Positions 34,150-42,003 of a stretch of DNA of 45,893 nucleotides are shown here, one piece after another. The first letter of the stretch is position 1. The number at the start of each line of letters is the position of its first letter. This DNA is from RBG-16-66-20 sp964616875 (lineage in GTDB: Bacteria; Pseudomonadota; Gammaproteobacteria; Burkholderiales; SG8-39): the NCBI GenBank assembly GCA_964616875.1, contig CAZTSJ010000270.1, positions 1-45,893 of the forward strand. Direction: 5' to 3'. Under the pieces are notes generated by a model that saw only the letters and a program-made list of their open reading frames with translations, was not told the origin of the DNA and made no database searches. Made by a program: the position numbers and the translations under genes.

Positions 34150-35471
34150 GGCGCGAGGGATTTCTCGGCTTCGAGTTTCCAGAGCTTTTGCAGCAGCGCC
34201 TTGGCCTTGCCCTCCCCGATCACCGGCGCCGCGAGCTCGAGGTATTTTTCCTCCAGCTGGGCGTCCGACAAGGGCGCGTCCGGGTCGCCGATGCGCGTGG
34301 GCTGCAGGTGCTCTTCGCTGCGGCCGCGCGCACTGATCGAGACGCGGGCCGCGCGTTGCCGTGGAAAAGCCGAGTCGAGCTCCTGGTCGACTGAAACAGA
34401 AATTTTTTCCATGCAAGCACGCGTGGCCTTGTCCTCCATGCGCGCCGGTTCGAATGCGGCCAGGCGCACACTGCCGTGCGTCAGTGCCGTGGCAACCACA
34501 TACTTGAGCGAGAAGCGCGCCTCGGCCGGCGTGCGCGGCCGTTCGTATCCCGCCACCTCCAGCGCGGCCCGGTAAGTGCCCACCGTCACGCGATCGATGT
34601 CGTTCGCCGCGACCGCCATTTTCTTCTGCAGCGCGAGCGCGCCGTCGATCGCGGCGAAGGTATGGCCGCAGCAGGTGTGGTTCTTGAAAGTCATGCGGAA
34701 AATGTTGAATGTTTTTCCTAAAGACAGAAAAATTTCATCCCAATCCGGCCCGTCCGACATCGCGACGCCGAAGCCCGCCTCGCCCTCGATCACGTCCAGC
34801 GAGCCGGTGACGCCTTCGCGCGCGGCGAGCGCCGCGGTGAGGCCCGCTTCCGCGGCGCGCCCCGCGTGCAGCGGCTTGGACATCGAGCCCATGCGGAACG
34901 CCTGCTGCAGGCCGGCCGCAAACGTCGTCACCGTGGCGAGCGCGTGGGCGAAGCGCTTCGCATCCAGGCCGAGCAGCTCGGCGCTCGCGGCGCAGGCGCC
35001 GAAAACGCCGATCGTCCCGGTGTTGTGCCAGTACTTGTAGTGCGCGCGCCCCATCGCCGCGCCGATGCGCGTCGAAATTTCGTAGCCCACGATCACCGCG
35101 CGCAGGAACCGCTCGCCGCTGGCGCCGTTTGCCTGCGCGAGCGCGAGTGCCGCCGCGATGGTCGGCGCGCCCGGGTGATAGATGCCGTCGCGGAAAATAT
35201 CGTCCACTTCCACCGTGTGCGCCGCGCTGCCGTTGATCAGCGCCGCCGCCCGCACGCTCGCCGGCCGGCCGAGGGCCAGTCTTGCCTTGCCCTGGTCCAG
35301 TTCTTCCTTCAGCGCTTTTTCAAGCAGCGTGGCGGGAGCCACCACGGCACCTGGAAGCAGCGCGGCGTGCCAGTCGATCACCGCGCGCTTGGCGTGATGC
35401 AGCACGTCGGACTGCAACGGGATTTTCCGGTAGCCCTCCGCCCAGGCAGCGAACTTCTCTACAACCTGCAT
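34146..35471 (-). CDS. MmgE/PrpD family protein (minus-strand operon)
   Basis: 441 aa, the usual family length. The MmgE/PrpD fold includes 2-methylcitrate dehydratase and cis-aconitate decarboxylase. Seen: HHAKRAVIDWHAALLPGA near the start, INGSAAHTVEVDDIFRDGIYHPGAPTIAAALALA with the conserved His/Asp of the active site, GAAMGRAHYKYWHNTGTIGVFGACAASAELLGLD, and KNHTCCGHTFAAIDGALALQ. It begins an operon with the acyl-CoA synthetase (ATGA overlap) and is divergent from an SDR plus a second MmgE/PrpD gene. Substrate cannot be assigned; true PrpD activity is unlikely without prpB/prpC nearby. Confidence 0.92.
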   Translation of the reverse strand: MQVVEKFAAWAEGYRKIPLQSDVLHHAKRAVIDWHAALLPGAVVAPATLLEKALKEELDQGKARLALGRPASVRAAALINGSAAHTVEVDDIFRDGIYHPGAPTIAAALALAQANGASGERFLRAVIVGYEISTRIGAAMGRAHYKYWHNTGTIGVFGACAASAELLGLDAKRFAHALATVTTFAAGLQQAFRMGSMSKPLHAGRAAEAGLTAALAAREGVTGSLDVIEGEAGFGVAMSDGPDWDEIFLSLGKTFNIFRMTFKNHTCCGHTFAAIDGALALQKKMAVAANDIDRVTVGTYRAALEVAGYERPRTPAEARFSLKYVVATALTHGSVRLAAFEPARMEDKATRACMEKISVSVDQELDSAFPRQRAARVSISARGRSEEHLQPTRIGDPDAPLSDAQLEEKYLELAAPVIGEGKAKALLQKLWKLEAEKSLAP

Positions 35472-35525
35472 GATCTAGTTTTTCTTGGTCTTCATGCCTG
35501 ACCCTCTCGCTGGGCGCCCAGTTCT

Positions 35526-35533
35526 TATACGAT
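35526..35533 (+). promoter_or_regulatory. -10-like TATACGAT, leaderless-type, SDR operon
   Basis: The run contains TATACG (ending eight bases before ATG 35540) and TACGAT (ending six bases before it). No Shine-Dalgarno sequence lies between. It sits in the 68-base divergent gap between the two MmgE/PrpD operons; I see no convincing promoter on the other strand. Confidence 0.4.
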
Positions 35534-35539
35534 AGCACC

Positions 35540-36298
35540 ATGGCGGACGCAAGCGAGCTTGCCGACAAAGTGATCCTGGTCACCGGCGGCGCACGCAATA
35601 TCGGCCGCGCCATCGCGCGCGCACTGGCCGCGGGCGGCGCCGCGGTGATGGTGAACGCCAACACCTCGCGCGAAGACGCCGCGGAGACGGTGGCGCAGAT
35701 CACGGCAGCCGGCGGCCGCGCTGCGCTGCATATCGCCGATATCACCGACGCCGCCGCCGTGGCTGCGATGGTCCAGGCCGCAGTCGGGCAATTCGGCCGT
35801 CTCGACTGCCTCGTCAACAATGCGGCGATCCGCGCCGAGACCCCGTTCGCCGGGATGCCGCTCCTCGAGTGGCGGCGCATTCTCTCGAGCGTGCTCGACG
35901 GGGCTTTTCTCTGCGCGCAGGCTTGCCTGCCGCACCTGCAGCGCGCCGGGGGCGGGTCGATCGTCAATATCGGCGGCATGACCGCCCACAGGGGCGCTGC
36001 CGGCCGCGCGCACGTGGTCACGGCGAAGGCGGGCCTCTCGGGCATGACGCGCGCGCTGGCGCTCGAACTCGCGCCGCACGGCATCACCGTCAATTGCGTG
36101 GTGCCGGGAACCATCGAAACCGTGCGCGGCCTGCCCGGTGCGCCCGAGCGCCCGGCGCACCGCCAGGGTCTGCCGCCGGTCGGGCGCCGCGGCGAGCCGG
36201 ACGAAGTCGCAGCCGCCGTGCGCTTTCTCTGCGGGCCCGGCGCCCGCTACATCACCGGCCAGTCCCTGCACATCAACGGCGGCGGGTACATGGCATGA
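35540..36298 (+). CDS. SDR-fold protein lacking the usual catalytic residues
   Basis: 252 aa, classical SDR length. The dinucleotide site is intact (LVTGGARNIGRAIARALA, then IADITD and LVNNAAI), and ALALELAPHGITVNCVVPGTIET and the ending YITGQSLHINGGG are typical. The catalytic set is not: the Ser position reads NIGGMTAH (residues 143-150), the Tyr of YxxxK is Val159 (AHVVTAKAG, Lys163 kept), and the Asn before DGAF is replaced. It may bind NAD(P) without normal hydride transfer or use His158 instead. ATGA overlap couples it to the following MmgE/PrpD gene. Confidence 0.9.
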   Translation: MADASELADKVILVTGGARNIGRAIARALAAGGAAVMVNANTSREDAAETVAQITAAGGRAALHIADITDAAAVAAMVQAAVGQFGRLDCLVNNAAIRAETPFAGMPLLEWRRILSSVLDGAFLCAQACLPHLQRAGGGSIVNIGGMTAHRGAAGRAHVVTAKAGLSGMTRALALELAPHGITVNCVVPGTIETVRGLPGAPERPAHRQGLPPVGRRGEPDEVAAAVRFLCGPGARYITGQSLHINGGGYMA

Positions 36299-37647
36299 AG
36301 GACACGGTTTCCGAAGTTCTCGCTGCCCGGGTAGGTGCATTGAAAAATGTCCCCGGGCAGGTGCAAGACACATGTCAAAACCTTTTGATGGATGTGGCGG
36401 GCCTTTGCGTCGCCGCACGCCATAGCAATTACGTTCTGGCCTTGAAAAAAAGCATGGATGCCGGCGGTCCCTGCACCGCGCTCGGACACGCCGAAACCTT
36501 CAATCCCGAGGACGCGGCGCTGCTCAACGGCACCGCCGCGCATGGCGAGGATTTCGACGACACTTTCGAAGGCGGCCCGGTGCATTCGGGCGCGGTGGTG
36601 GTGCCGGCGGTGCTCGCTGCCTGCGAGCGCTTCAATCGCGACGGCGCGAGCGCGCTCCTCGGCATCGCCGCTGGCGTGGAGACAATGTGCCGCCTGAGCC
36701 TGGTCGCGCCCAAGCTGATCCATAAAGCGGGGTTTCATCCCACGGCGGTATTGGGTGCAATGGCTTCGACTTTGGCCGTTGCCGTTGTTTTAAATCTGGA
36801 TAAAAAACAAACCGTAAACGCCTTGGGAATTGCGGGCAGCATGGCCGGCGGCATCATCGAATACCTCGCCGAGGGCGCCTGGACCAAGCGCCTGCACGCG
36901 GGCTGGGCGGCGCATGCGGGCTTGCATGCCGCGCGCCTCGCACGCGAGGGCTTCACCGGCCCGCGCACCGTGTTTGAAGGCGCGCATGGAATGTTTTTCG
37001 CCTTTGCACATGAACTTGATCTTGATTACGAAAAACTGACTCGTGGTCTCGGCGAGGACTGGCTTATGACTGGCCTGACGTTCAAGCCCTACGCCACCGG
37101 CACCATGAACCAGCCCTACATCGACTGCGCGCTGCGCCTGGCGCAACGCGGCTTCGCCGCCGAAGAGGTCGCCGAGGTGCTTTGCGAAACGGCGGAAGGC
37201 TACGTGCATCGACTGTGGGAACCGCTCGCCGCCAAGCAGTGCCCGCCGAACGACTACGCGGCGAAGTTCAGCACGCCGTTCAATATCGCCGTCGCTTTCG
37301 TCACAGGCGGTGCAGGGTTCGAGGCCTTCAGCGAGCGCACGGTGAAGGACGAACGAATTCTCGGGCTTGCCGCCAAGGTACGCTACAAGGTGGATCCGCA
37401 AAACCCGTATCCGGCGCGCTATACGGGACACGTGAAAATGACGCTCAAGGACGGGCGCGTATTCGAGGAACGCCAGCCGCACATCCGCGGCGGCGTGCAC
37501 GAGCCGCTCGCGCGCGAGGAGCTCGAGCGCAAGTTCCGCGGCAACGCGGCTTACGGCGGCTGGAACGCCGCACTCGCAGACGAGTTCCTCGCCTTCGCCC
37601 AAAAGGCCTTCAATGGCAAGATGGATCTGGCTTCTTTTCGCCGCTAG
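36295..37647 (+). CDS. MmgE/PrpD family protein (plus-strand operon)
   Basis: 450 aa from ATG 36295, supported by the ATGA overlap with the SDR; the longer open frame upstream is a shadow of the SDR gene. Seen: LLMDVAGLCVAARHSNYVLAL, LLNGTAAHGEDFDDTFEGGPVHSGAVVVPAVLAACE (active-site His and Asp region), GFHPTAVLGAMASTLAVA, AEGAWTKRLHAGWAAHAGLHAA, and LTFKPYATGTMNQPYIDCALRLA. The protein is only distantly like the one at 34146-35471. Its last 35 bases overlap the Bug receptor gene in another frame. Substrate unknown; probably a hydroxy- or unsaturated polycarboxylate. Confidence 0.92.
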   Translation: MKDTVSEVLAARVGALKNVPGQVQDTCQNLLMDVAGLCVAARHSNYVLALKKSMDAGGPCTALGHAETFNPEDAALLNGTAAHGEDFDDTFEGGPVHSGAVVVPAVLAACERFNRDGASALLGIAAGVETMCRLSLVAPKLIHKAGFHPTAVLGAMASTLAVAVVLNLDKKQTVNALGIAGSMAGGIIEYLAEGAWTKRLHAGWAAHAGLHAARLAREGFTGPRTVFEGAHGMFFAFAHELDLDYEKLTRGLGEDWLMTGLTFKPYATGTMNQPYIDCALRLAQRGFAAEEVAEVLCETAEGYVHRLWEPLAAKQCPPNDYAAKFSTPFNIAVAFVTGGAGFEAFSERTVKDERILGLAAKVRYKVDPQNPYPARYTGHVKMTLKDGRVFEERQPHIRGGVHEPLAREELERKFRGNAAYGGWNAALADEFLAFAQKAFNGKMDLASFRR

Positions 37648-38593
37648 TTTTTCGCTCGCCACGGCGCTCGCGCCGTCCTGCCTGCTGGCGCAGGCCTATC
37701 CGGTCAAGCCGGTGAAGATCATCGTTCCCGCCCAGCCGGGCGGCGGACTGGATCTCATCGGCCGCACCGTCGCCGACCAGCTCGGCCGCGCCCTGGATCA
37801 GTCGTTCGTGGTCGAGAACATCTCCGGCGGCGGCGGCCAGATCGCGACCATGGCAACCGCGCGCGCCGCGCCGGACGGCTACACGCTGATGGTCGGCTAC
37901 GTCGGCACGCACGGCACCAATCCCGCGGTGCGCAAGGTCCCCTACGATGCGGTCAAGGACTTCACCGCGATCGCCATGGTCGGTGGCACCCCCAACTTGC
38001 TGGTAGCGCATCCATCGCTGCCCGTCACCGACCTGAAGACGCTCATCGACTACGCGAAGAAAAATTCCGCCACCATGACCTACGCCTCCGGCGGCATCGG
38101 CCTGCTCAACCACCTCGCGATGGAGCAGCTCAAGGCCGCGGCCGGCTTCGATGCGATTGTGGCGCACTACCGCGGCATCGGCCCCGCGATCAACGACTTC
38201 ATCGGCGGCCAGACCATGATGATGATGCCCGGGCTCGCCGCCGCCCTGCCGCACATCCGGTCGGGAAAAATGCGCCCGATCGCGATCACCGGCCTGAAGC
38301 GCCACGCGCTCACGCCCGAGGTCCCCACCTTCGAGGAATCGGGCTTCAAGGGTTTCGACGGCGTGCAGTGGTACGGCATCGTCGGCCCGGCAAAGCTGCC
38401 AGCAGCGATCACCGCCCGGCTGCATGCCGAAATCAACCGGGCGCTCGCCACGCCCGCCCTGCAGACGCGCCTTGCCAACGAAGCCATCGACCCGATGCCG
38501 ATGTCCCCCGAACAGTTCGCCCGGTTCATCCAGGCCGACATCGCACGCTGGAGCGCGCTGGCGCGCGAGCGCAAGATTTCTCTGGACGAGTAA
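37613..38593 (+). CDS. Bug/TctC-type periplasmic solute-binding receptor
   Basis: 326 aa, with AAAGG seven bases before the ATG and a long signal peptide (about 27 residues ending CLLAQA). The core is typical: YPVKPVKIIVPAQPGGGLDLIGRTVA, VENISGGGGQIATM, APDGYTLMVGYVGTHGTNPA. It starts 35 bases inside the MmgE/PrpD gene, so the two are expressed together, and the ligand is likely the acid handled by that operon. A Met-rich stretch (TMMMMPGL) replaces the common VDLMF-type motif. No TctA/TctB genes nearby. Confidence 0.93.
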   Translation: MARWIWLLFAASFSLATALAPSCLLAQAYPVKPVKIIVPAQPGGGLDLIGRTVADQLGRALDQSFVVENISGGGGQIATMATARAAPDGYTLMVGYVGTHGTNPAVRKVPYDAVKDFTAIAMVGGTPNLLVAHPSLPVTDLKTLIDYAKKNSATMTYASGGIGLLNHLAMEQLKAAAGFDAIVAHYRGIGPAINDFIGGQTMMMMPGLAAALPHIRSGKMRPIAITGLKRHALTPEVPTFEESGFKGFDGVQWYGIVGPAKLPAAITARLHAEINRALATPALQTRLANEAIDPMPMSPEQFARFIQADIARWSALARERKISLDE

Positions 38594-38648
38594 TACGGCT
38601 CATAAATATCATTAATATGAGCCGTAAAGCGGTAAACTACGGCTCATG
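38594..38648 (+). promoter_or_regulatory. Three 11-bp boxes at exact 22-bp intervals before the Fic gene
   Basis: Box 1 TACGGCTCATA (38594-38604), box 2 TATGAGCCGTA (38616-38626, exact reverse complement of box 1) and box 3 TACGGCTCATG (38638-38648, ten of eleven bases the same as box 1). Each pair is separated by 11 bases, so box starts are 22 apart, about two helical turns. Box 3 contains the Fic start codon. AT-rich sequence with TAATAT (38613-38618) lies between boxes 1 and 2. This looks like an operator that can block both the promoter and translation start. Confidence 0.75.
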
Positions 38649-39770
38649 GCCGTTCCGCTCTACATCTGGGCCCAGCCCGACTGGCCCGCCTTCACGTTCC
38701 GTCAGGATGCCCTGACGGAACCGCTCAGCCGCGCGCGCCTTGCGCAGGGCACCGTGCTCGGCCTGGCGCATGCGCTCGGCCTTGTGCGTCACCCGGAGAT
38801 ACTCCACGACATCTGGGTCCGCGAGGCAATGGCGACGGCGGGCATCGAGGGGGAGAAGCTGAACCTCGACGCGGTGCGTTCTTCGGTGATGCGCAAGATC
38901 GGCATCGCCAAGAGCGGTGCGTCCTCGCGCCATGTGGATGGCCTGGTGGACATGATGGACGATGCCACACGCAACTTCGGCGCCAGGCTCACCCACGCGC
39001 GGCTGTGCAACTGGCAGGCGGCCTTGTTTCCCACCGGCCGTTCCGGGCTGGCGCGCATCGAGCTGGGCACCTACCGCAAGGACGCCGACCCGATGCAGAT
39101 CGTGAGCGGGCGGCCGGGCAGGGAGAGAGTTCACTATGTCGCGCCGTCTTCGGCGCGCGTTCATGCGGAGATGACGCGCCTGCTGGCGTGGTTCCGTGAT
39201 TCCACACCCGGCGGCAAGATCGCCATCGATGGCGTGGTGCGCGCGAGCATCGCGCATCTGTGGTTCGAAACCATCCATCCCTTTGAAGACGGCAACGGGC
39301 GCATCGGCCGCGCCCTGTGCGACATGGTGCTGGCGCAGGATGCAAAAGCGCCGGCGCGGCTCTACAGCCTGTCGCGCCAGCTGCACGAGAACCGCAAGCA
39401 ATACTACGACCAGCTCAATGCCGCGCAGCGCGGCGAGCTGGACGTGACCAGCTGGGTGGTGTGGTTCGCCGCGCAGTTTGAAGAGGCATGCAACAAATCC
39501 GCCGCCATCATCCGCGCCGCGGTAAGCAAGGGGCATTTCTGGCAGGCGGCACCGGAGATGAACGAACGCCAGAAGAAGGTAGTGCAAAAGCTGCTTGACG
39601 CCGGATCGAAGGGATTTGTCGGTGGCATGAGAGCCCGCAAGTACGTCAACATCACCGGGGCTTCGAAAGCAACGGCGACACGGGATCTGGCGGACCTGGC
39701 CGAGAAAGCCGTGCTGGAAATTGCCGGCAAAGGACGCGGGACGCGCTATGTGCTCGCGGGCCGCGCTTGA
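38646..39770 (+). CDS. Class II Fic-domain protein with C-terminal winged-helix region
   Basis: 374 aa. The N-terminus (YIWAQPDWPAFTFRQDAL) matches the DUF4172 domain often fused to Fic. Residues 64-69 (TAGIEG) fit the inhibitory motif S/T-x3-E-G/N placed before the Fic core, which makes this class II, self-inhibited. The active motif HPFEDGNGRIGRA (about residue 211) is complete, so AMP transfer from ATP to a target protein is expected. The last 75 residues (ERQKKVVQKLLDAG... ITGASKATATRDLADLAEKAVLE) look like a winged helix-turn-helix. With the boxes at its own start, autoregulation is likely. Target unknown. Confidence 0.93.
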   Translation: MAVPLYIWAQPDWPAFTFRQDALTEPLSRARLAQGTVLGLAHALGLVRHPEILHDIWVREAMATAGIEGEKLNLDAVRSSVMRKIGIAKSGASSRHVDGLVDMMDDATRNFGARLTHARLCNWQAALFPTGRSGLARIELGTYRKDADPMQIVSGRPGRERVHYVAPSSARVHAEMTRLLAWFRDSTPGGKIAIDGVVRASIAHLWFETIHPFEDGNGRIGRALCDMVLAQDAKAPARLYSLSRQLHENRKQYYDQLNAAQRGELDVTSWVVWFAAQFEEACNKSAAIIRAAVSKGHFWQAAPEMNERQKKVVQKLLDAGSKGFVGGMRARKYVNITGASKATATRDLADLAEKAVLEIAGKGRGTRYVLAGRA

Positions 39771-39803
39771 GTCACGATCGGAATACGCCCCCGGCACAAC
39801 GAA

Positions 39804-40799
39804 TCATTCAATCACCTGGTCCGTGCTGATCAGGAGCGGCTTCGGGATGGCGAGCCCGAGCGCCTTGGCGGTCTTGCCATTGATCACCAGTTCGAACTTC
39901 GTCGGCTGCTCGACCGGCAGGTCCGCAGGCTTGGCGCCCTTGAATATCTTGTCTACGTAAGTCGCGGCGCGATACGTCGTGTCGGCGAGACTGGCTCCGT
40001 AGCTCATGAGGCAGCCGGCCTCCGCATAAACTCGATCGGCAGTCATGGTTGGCAGCCGCAGTTTCGCGGCCAATGCCGCAATCTGGCTTCGCTGCTGCTG
40101 GAAAAATGGATTTAGAAAGACGAGCAGCGCGCCGGCTTTCTGCTGGCGCATCGAAGCAAATGCCGCGTCGATTTCCTGCGGCGTCTGTGCTTGCAAAGGC
40201 AGAATCGTTACGCCGCGTTGCTTGCCCGCGGCCTGGACAGCCGCCAGATTCGTGGCGCCGATCTGGGTGGCAGAGTCTCGTATGAGGACGGCGACGCGCG
40301 ACACCTTCGGCACCATGGCGAGCAGCAATTCAAGTCGCTTGGGGATGAGCTCGCCGGTGATGGTCGAAAGCCCGGTGATGTTGCCTCCGGGCCGCGCGAG
40401 ACTCTTGATCAGACCCGCGGCGACCGGATCCCCGGAACTGGGCATGACGATGGGTATCGTGGCGGTGAGTTTCTGCAATGCCAGGGGCGAATCCACTCCC
40501 GCGCCCACCAGAACGTCCATTTTCAACTGCACCAGTTCCGCGGCAAGGCCCGGCAGGCGCTCGGGCTTGCTGTCGCCGAAGCGCCATTCGATGACGAGGT
40601 TCTTGCCCTCGACATAGCCCAGATCGCGCATTCCCCGCACGAACGCATACAGGTAGTGGGAATCGAGAGAGGCCGGGCGAACAAACGACGCCAGAAAGCC
40701 GACGCGCCAGACTTTGCCTGGCTGTTGCGCGAGAGAGCGCAGCGGCGCCGTGAGCGCAATTGCGGAAAAGGCAAAAAGAATTCTGCGGCGACGGTTCAC
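39804..40799 (-). CDS. ABC-type substrate-binding protein (PF04392 kind), intact
   Basis: 331 aa from GTG 40799, with GGAGGG four bases upstream. A signal peptide (about residues 1-25, ending RSLAQ) precedes a two-lobed binding protein: VWRVGFLASF, GMRDLGYVEGKNLVIEWRFGD, IPIVMPSSGDPVAAGLIKSLARPGGNITGLS (very typical), and GKTAKALGLAIPKPLLISTDQVIE at the end. Relatives bind small hydrophobic or aromatic compounds, but no permease or ATPase gene is adjacent. It is the full-length counterpart of the remnant at 25400-25735. A -10-like CATAAT lies at 40823-40828 on the minus strand. Confidence 0.9.
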   Translation of the reverse strand: MNRRRRILFAFSAIALTAPLRSLAQQPGKVWRVGFLASFVRPASLDSHYLYAFVRGMRDLGYVEGKNLVIEWRFGDSKPERLPGLAAELVQLKMDVLVGAGVDSPLALQKLTATIPIVMPSSGDPVAAGLIKSLARPGGNITGLSTITGELIPKRLELLLAMVPKVSRVAVLIRDSATQIGATNLAAVQAAGKQRGVTILPLQAQTPQEIDAAFASMRQQKAGALLVFLNPFFQQQRSQIAALAAKLRLPTMTADRVYAEAGCLMSYGASLADTTYRAATYVDKIFKGAKPADLPVEQPTKFELVINGKTAKALGLAIPKPLLISTDQVIE

Positions 40800-40893
40800 T
40801 CACCCTCCCTGATCAGGCGCCCATTATGCGCGACCGGCCGTTCTCGATCTCAGGCGGGCATTCAGGGCCGCTGTTTATGAGGCGTTCCGGCGG

Positions 40894-41622
40894 CTATATC
40901 AAAAGCGAGCGCATTCCATCGAGAATTGAGAGTGCCCGCGCCATCGAGAACTCGCGCGATTTTGCGTCGAAGGCCTGCGCATGGCTGGGCATCATGTAAC
41001 CGTGCAGGATGCCGGGGAAGACGTGGAGCTCCACATTCTTCTTCCGTCCCACGAGCGCGCGGTAGGCTTCCAGCAGCTCGGGCGGCGCCATCTGGTCCTT
41101 GTCTCCCCAGAGCAGGCAAACCGGCTTGGCGACGCCCTCGAGTTCGCCGACGTAATCCTTCATCTGCGTCGAGTGGCAGCCGATGCCCGCGTCGTAGCCG
41201 AGGCGCGCGGGGCCGAGGATCGCGTAGGGCCCGCCGTAGCAGAAGCCCATTGCCGCCGCGCGGCCGTTCGATTGCGGCAGCCGGCGCACTTCGGCAAGCG
41301 TGTCGGCCATGTCGGCTTCGCCCGCGCGGATTTTCTCCAGCCGCGGCTGCCCGCGCGGCGCGCAGCGCGGATCATCGCGCACCAGCGGGCCAGGCACGGA
41401 ACGCGAGAACAGGTCCGGCGCGGCGGCAATGTAGCCGTGCGCGGCGAATTCGTCGGCGAGGGCGCGGATGTCGGCGTCCACGCCGTGGATGGCGGAGGCA
41501 AGCACGATCGCAGGCACCCTGGCATCGCCCGCGGGCAATACGAGATAGCAATCGAATTCACCACCGCGCCCCGCGCGGTCCTGGTCTCCGCTTGCGCGGA
41601 TCCTGATGTTTTTGCCGGTCAT
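40894..41622 (-). CDS. Dienelactone hydrolase family protein
   Basis: 242 aa, alpha/beta hydrolase fold. The triad is that of dienelactone hydrolases: nucleophile Cys in MGFCYGGPYA, Asp in LLWGDKDQMAPPE, His in FPGILHGYMMP. The N-terminus FDCYLVLPAGDARVPAIVLASAIHGVDADIRALADEFAAHGY is typical. It would open lactones or cleave esters from aromatic breakdown. It lies five bases downstream of the SDR remnant on the same strand, without a clear ribosome-binding site, so it may rely on coupling to that remnant's translation. Confidence 0.9.
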   Translation of the reverse strand: MTGKNIRIRASGDQDRAGRGGEFDCYLVLPAGDARVPAIVLASAIHGVDADIRALADEFAAHGYIAAAPDLFSRSVPGPLVRDDPRCAPRGQPRLEKIRAGEADMADTLAEVRRLPQSNGRAAAMGFCYGGPYAILGPARLGYDAGIGCHSTQMKDYVGELEGVAKPVCLLWGDKDQMAPPELLEAYRALVGRKKNVELHVFPGILHGYMMPSHAQAFDAKSREFSMARALSILDGMRSLLI

Positions 41623-41626
41623 GGGT

Positions 41627-41893
41627 TCAGAGTCCGAACGCCTGTTTCATTCCGGCCAGCGACGCCTGCTGCACCGACCACTGGCGCCCACCCACCAGGC
41701 CGCCATCGACCACCAGGTTGTGGCCGTTGATGAAGCTCGACTGGTCGGAAGCGAGGAACACCGCGGCGTTGGCGATGTCGTCGGTGATGCCGGCGCGCGG
41801 TATCGGCTGCAGCTTGGCGAGGCCCGCCTTCACCGCTTCGGCAGTCTTGTCCGCCGCCTCGATGAGCGCGACCTTGCCATTCAGGATACCCAT
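41627..41893 (-). pseudogene. SDR gene with large in-frame internal deletion
   Basis: 88 codons from ATG 41893, preceded by GGGAGG. The first eleven residues (MGILNGKVALI) are a normal SDR start, and the remainder (ADKTAEAVKAGLAKLQPIPRAGITDDIANAAVFLASDQSSFINGHNLVVDGG) is a normal SDR C-terminus. The nucleotide-binding loop, the Ser, Tyr and Lys and about 160-170 residues in between are missing, yet the frame is intact. It cannot be an SDR enzyme. It may be expressed as a small protein and keep the downstream hydrolase translated. Confidence 0.85.
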
Positions 41894-42003
41894 CGCTGCC
41901 TCCCGTGAGCTGAAACGTTGTTCGGTTGATTGCGCGCGTAGCCGCGTGCCGGCAATCCTCGCACAGCCGGGGCGGGAGTAGGATGGGACGCTAAGGGGGC
42001 TCC

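Noticed and set aside
34146..37647. A methylcitrate (prp) cluster.
   Set aside because: Two MmgE/PrpD-fold proteins are present, but no methylcitrate synthase or methylisocitrate lyase, so propionate use is not supported.
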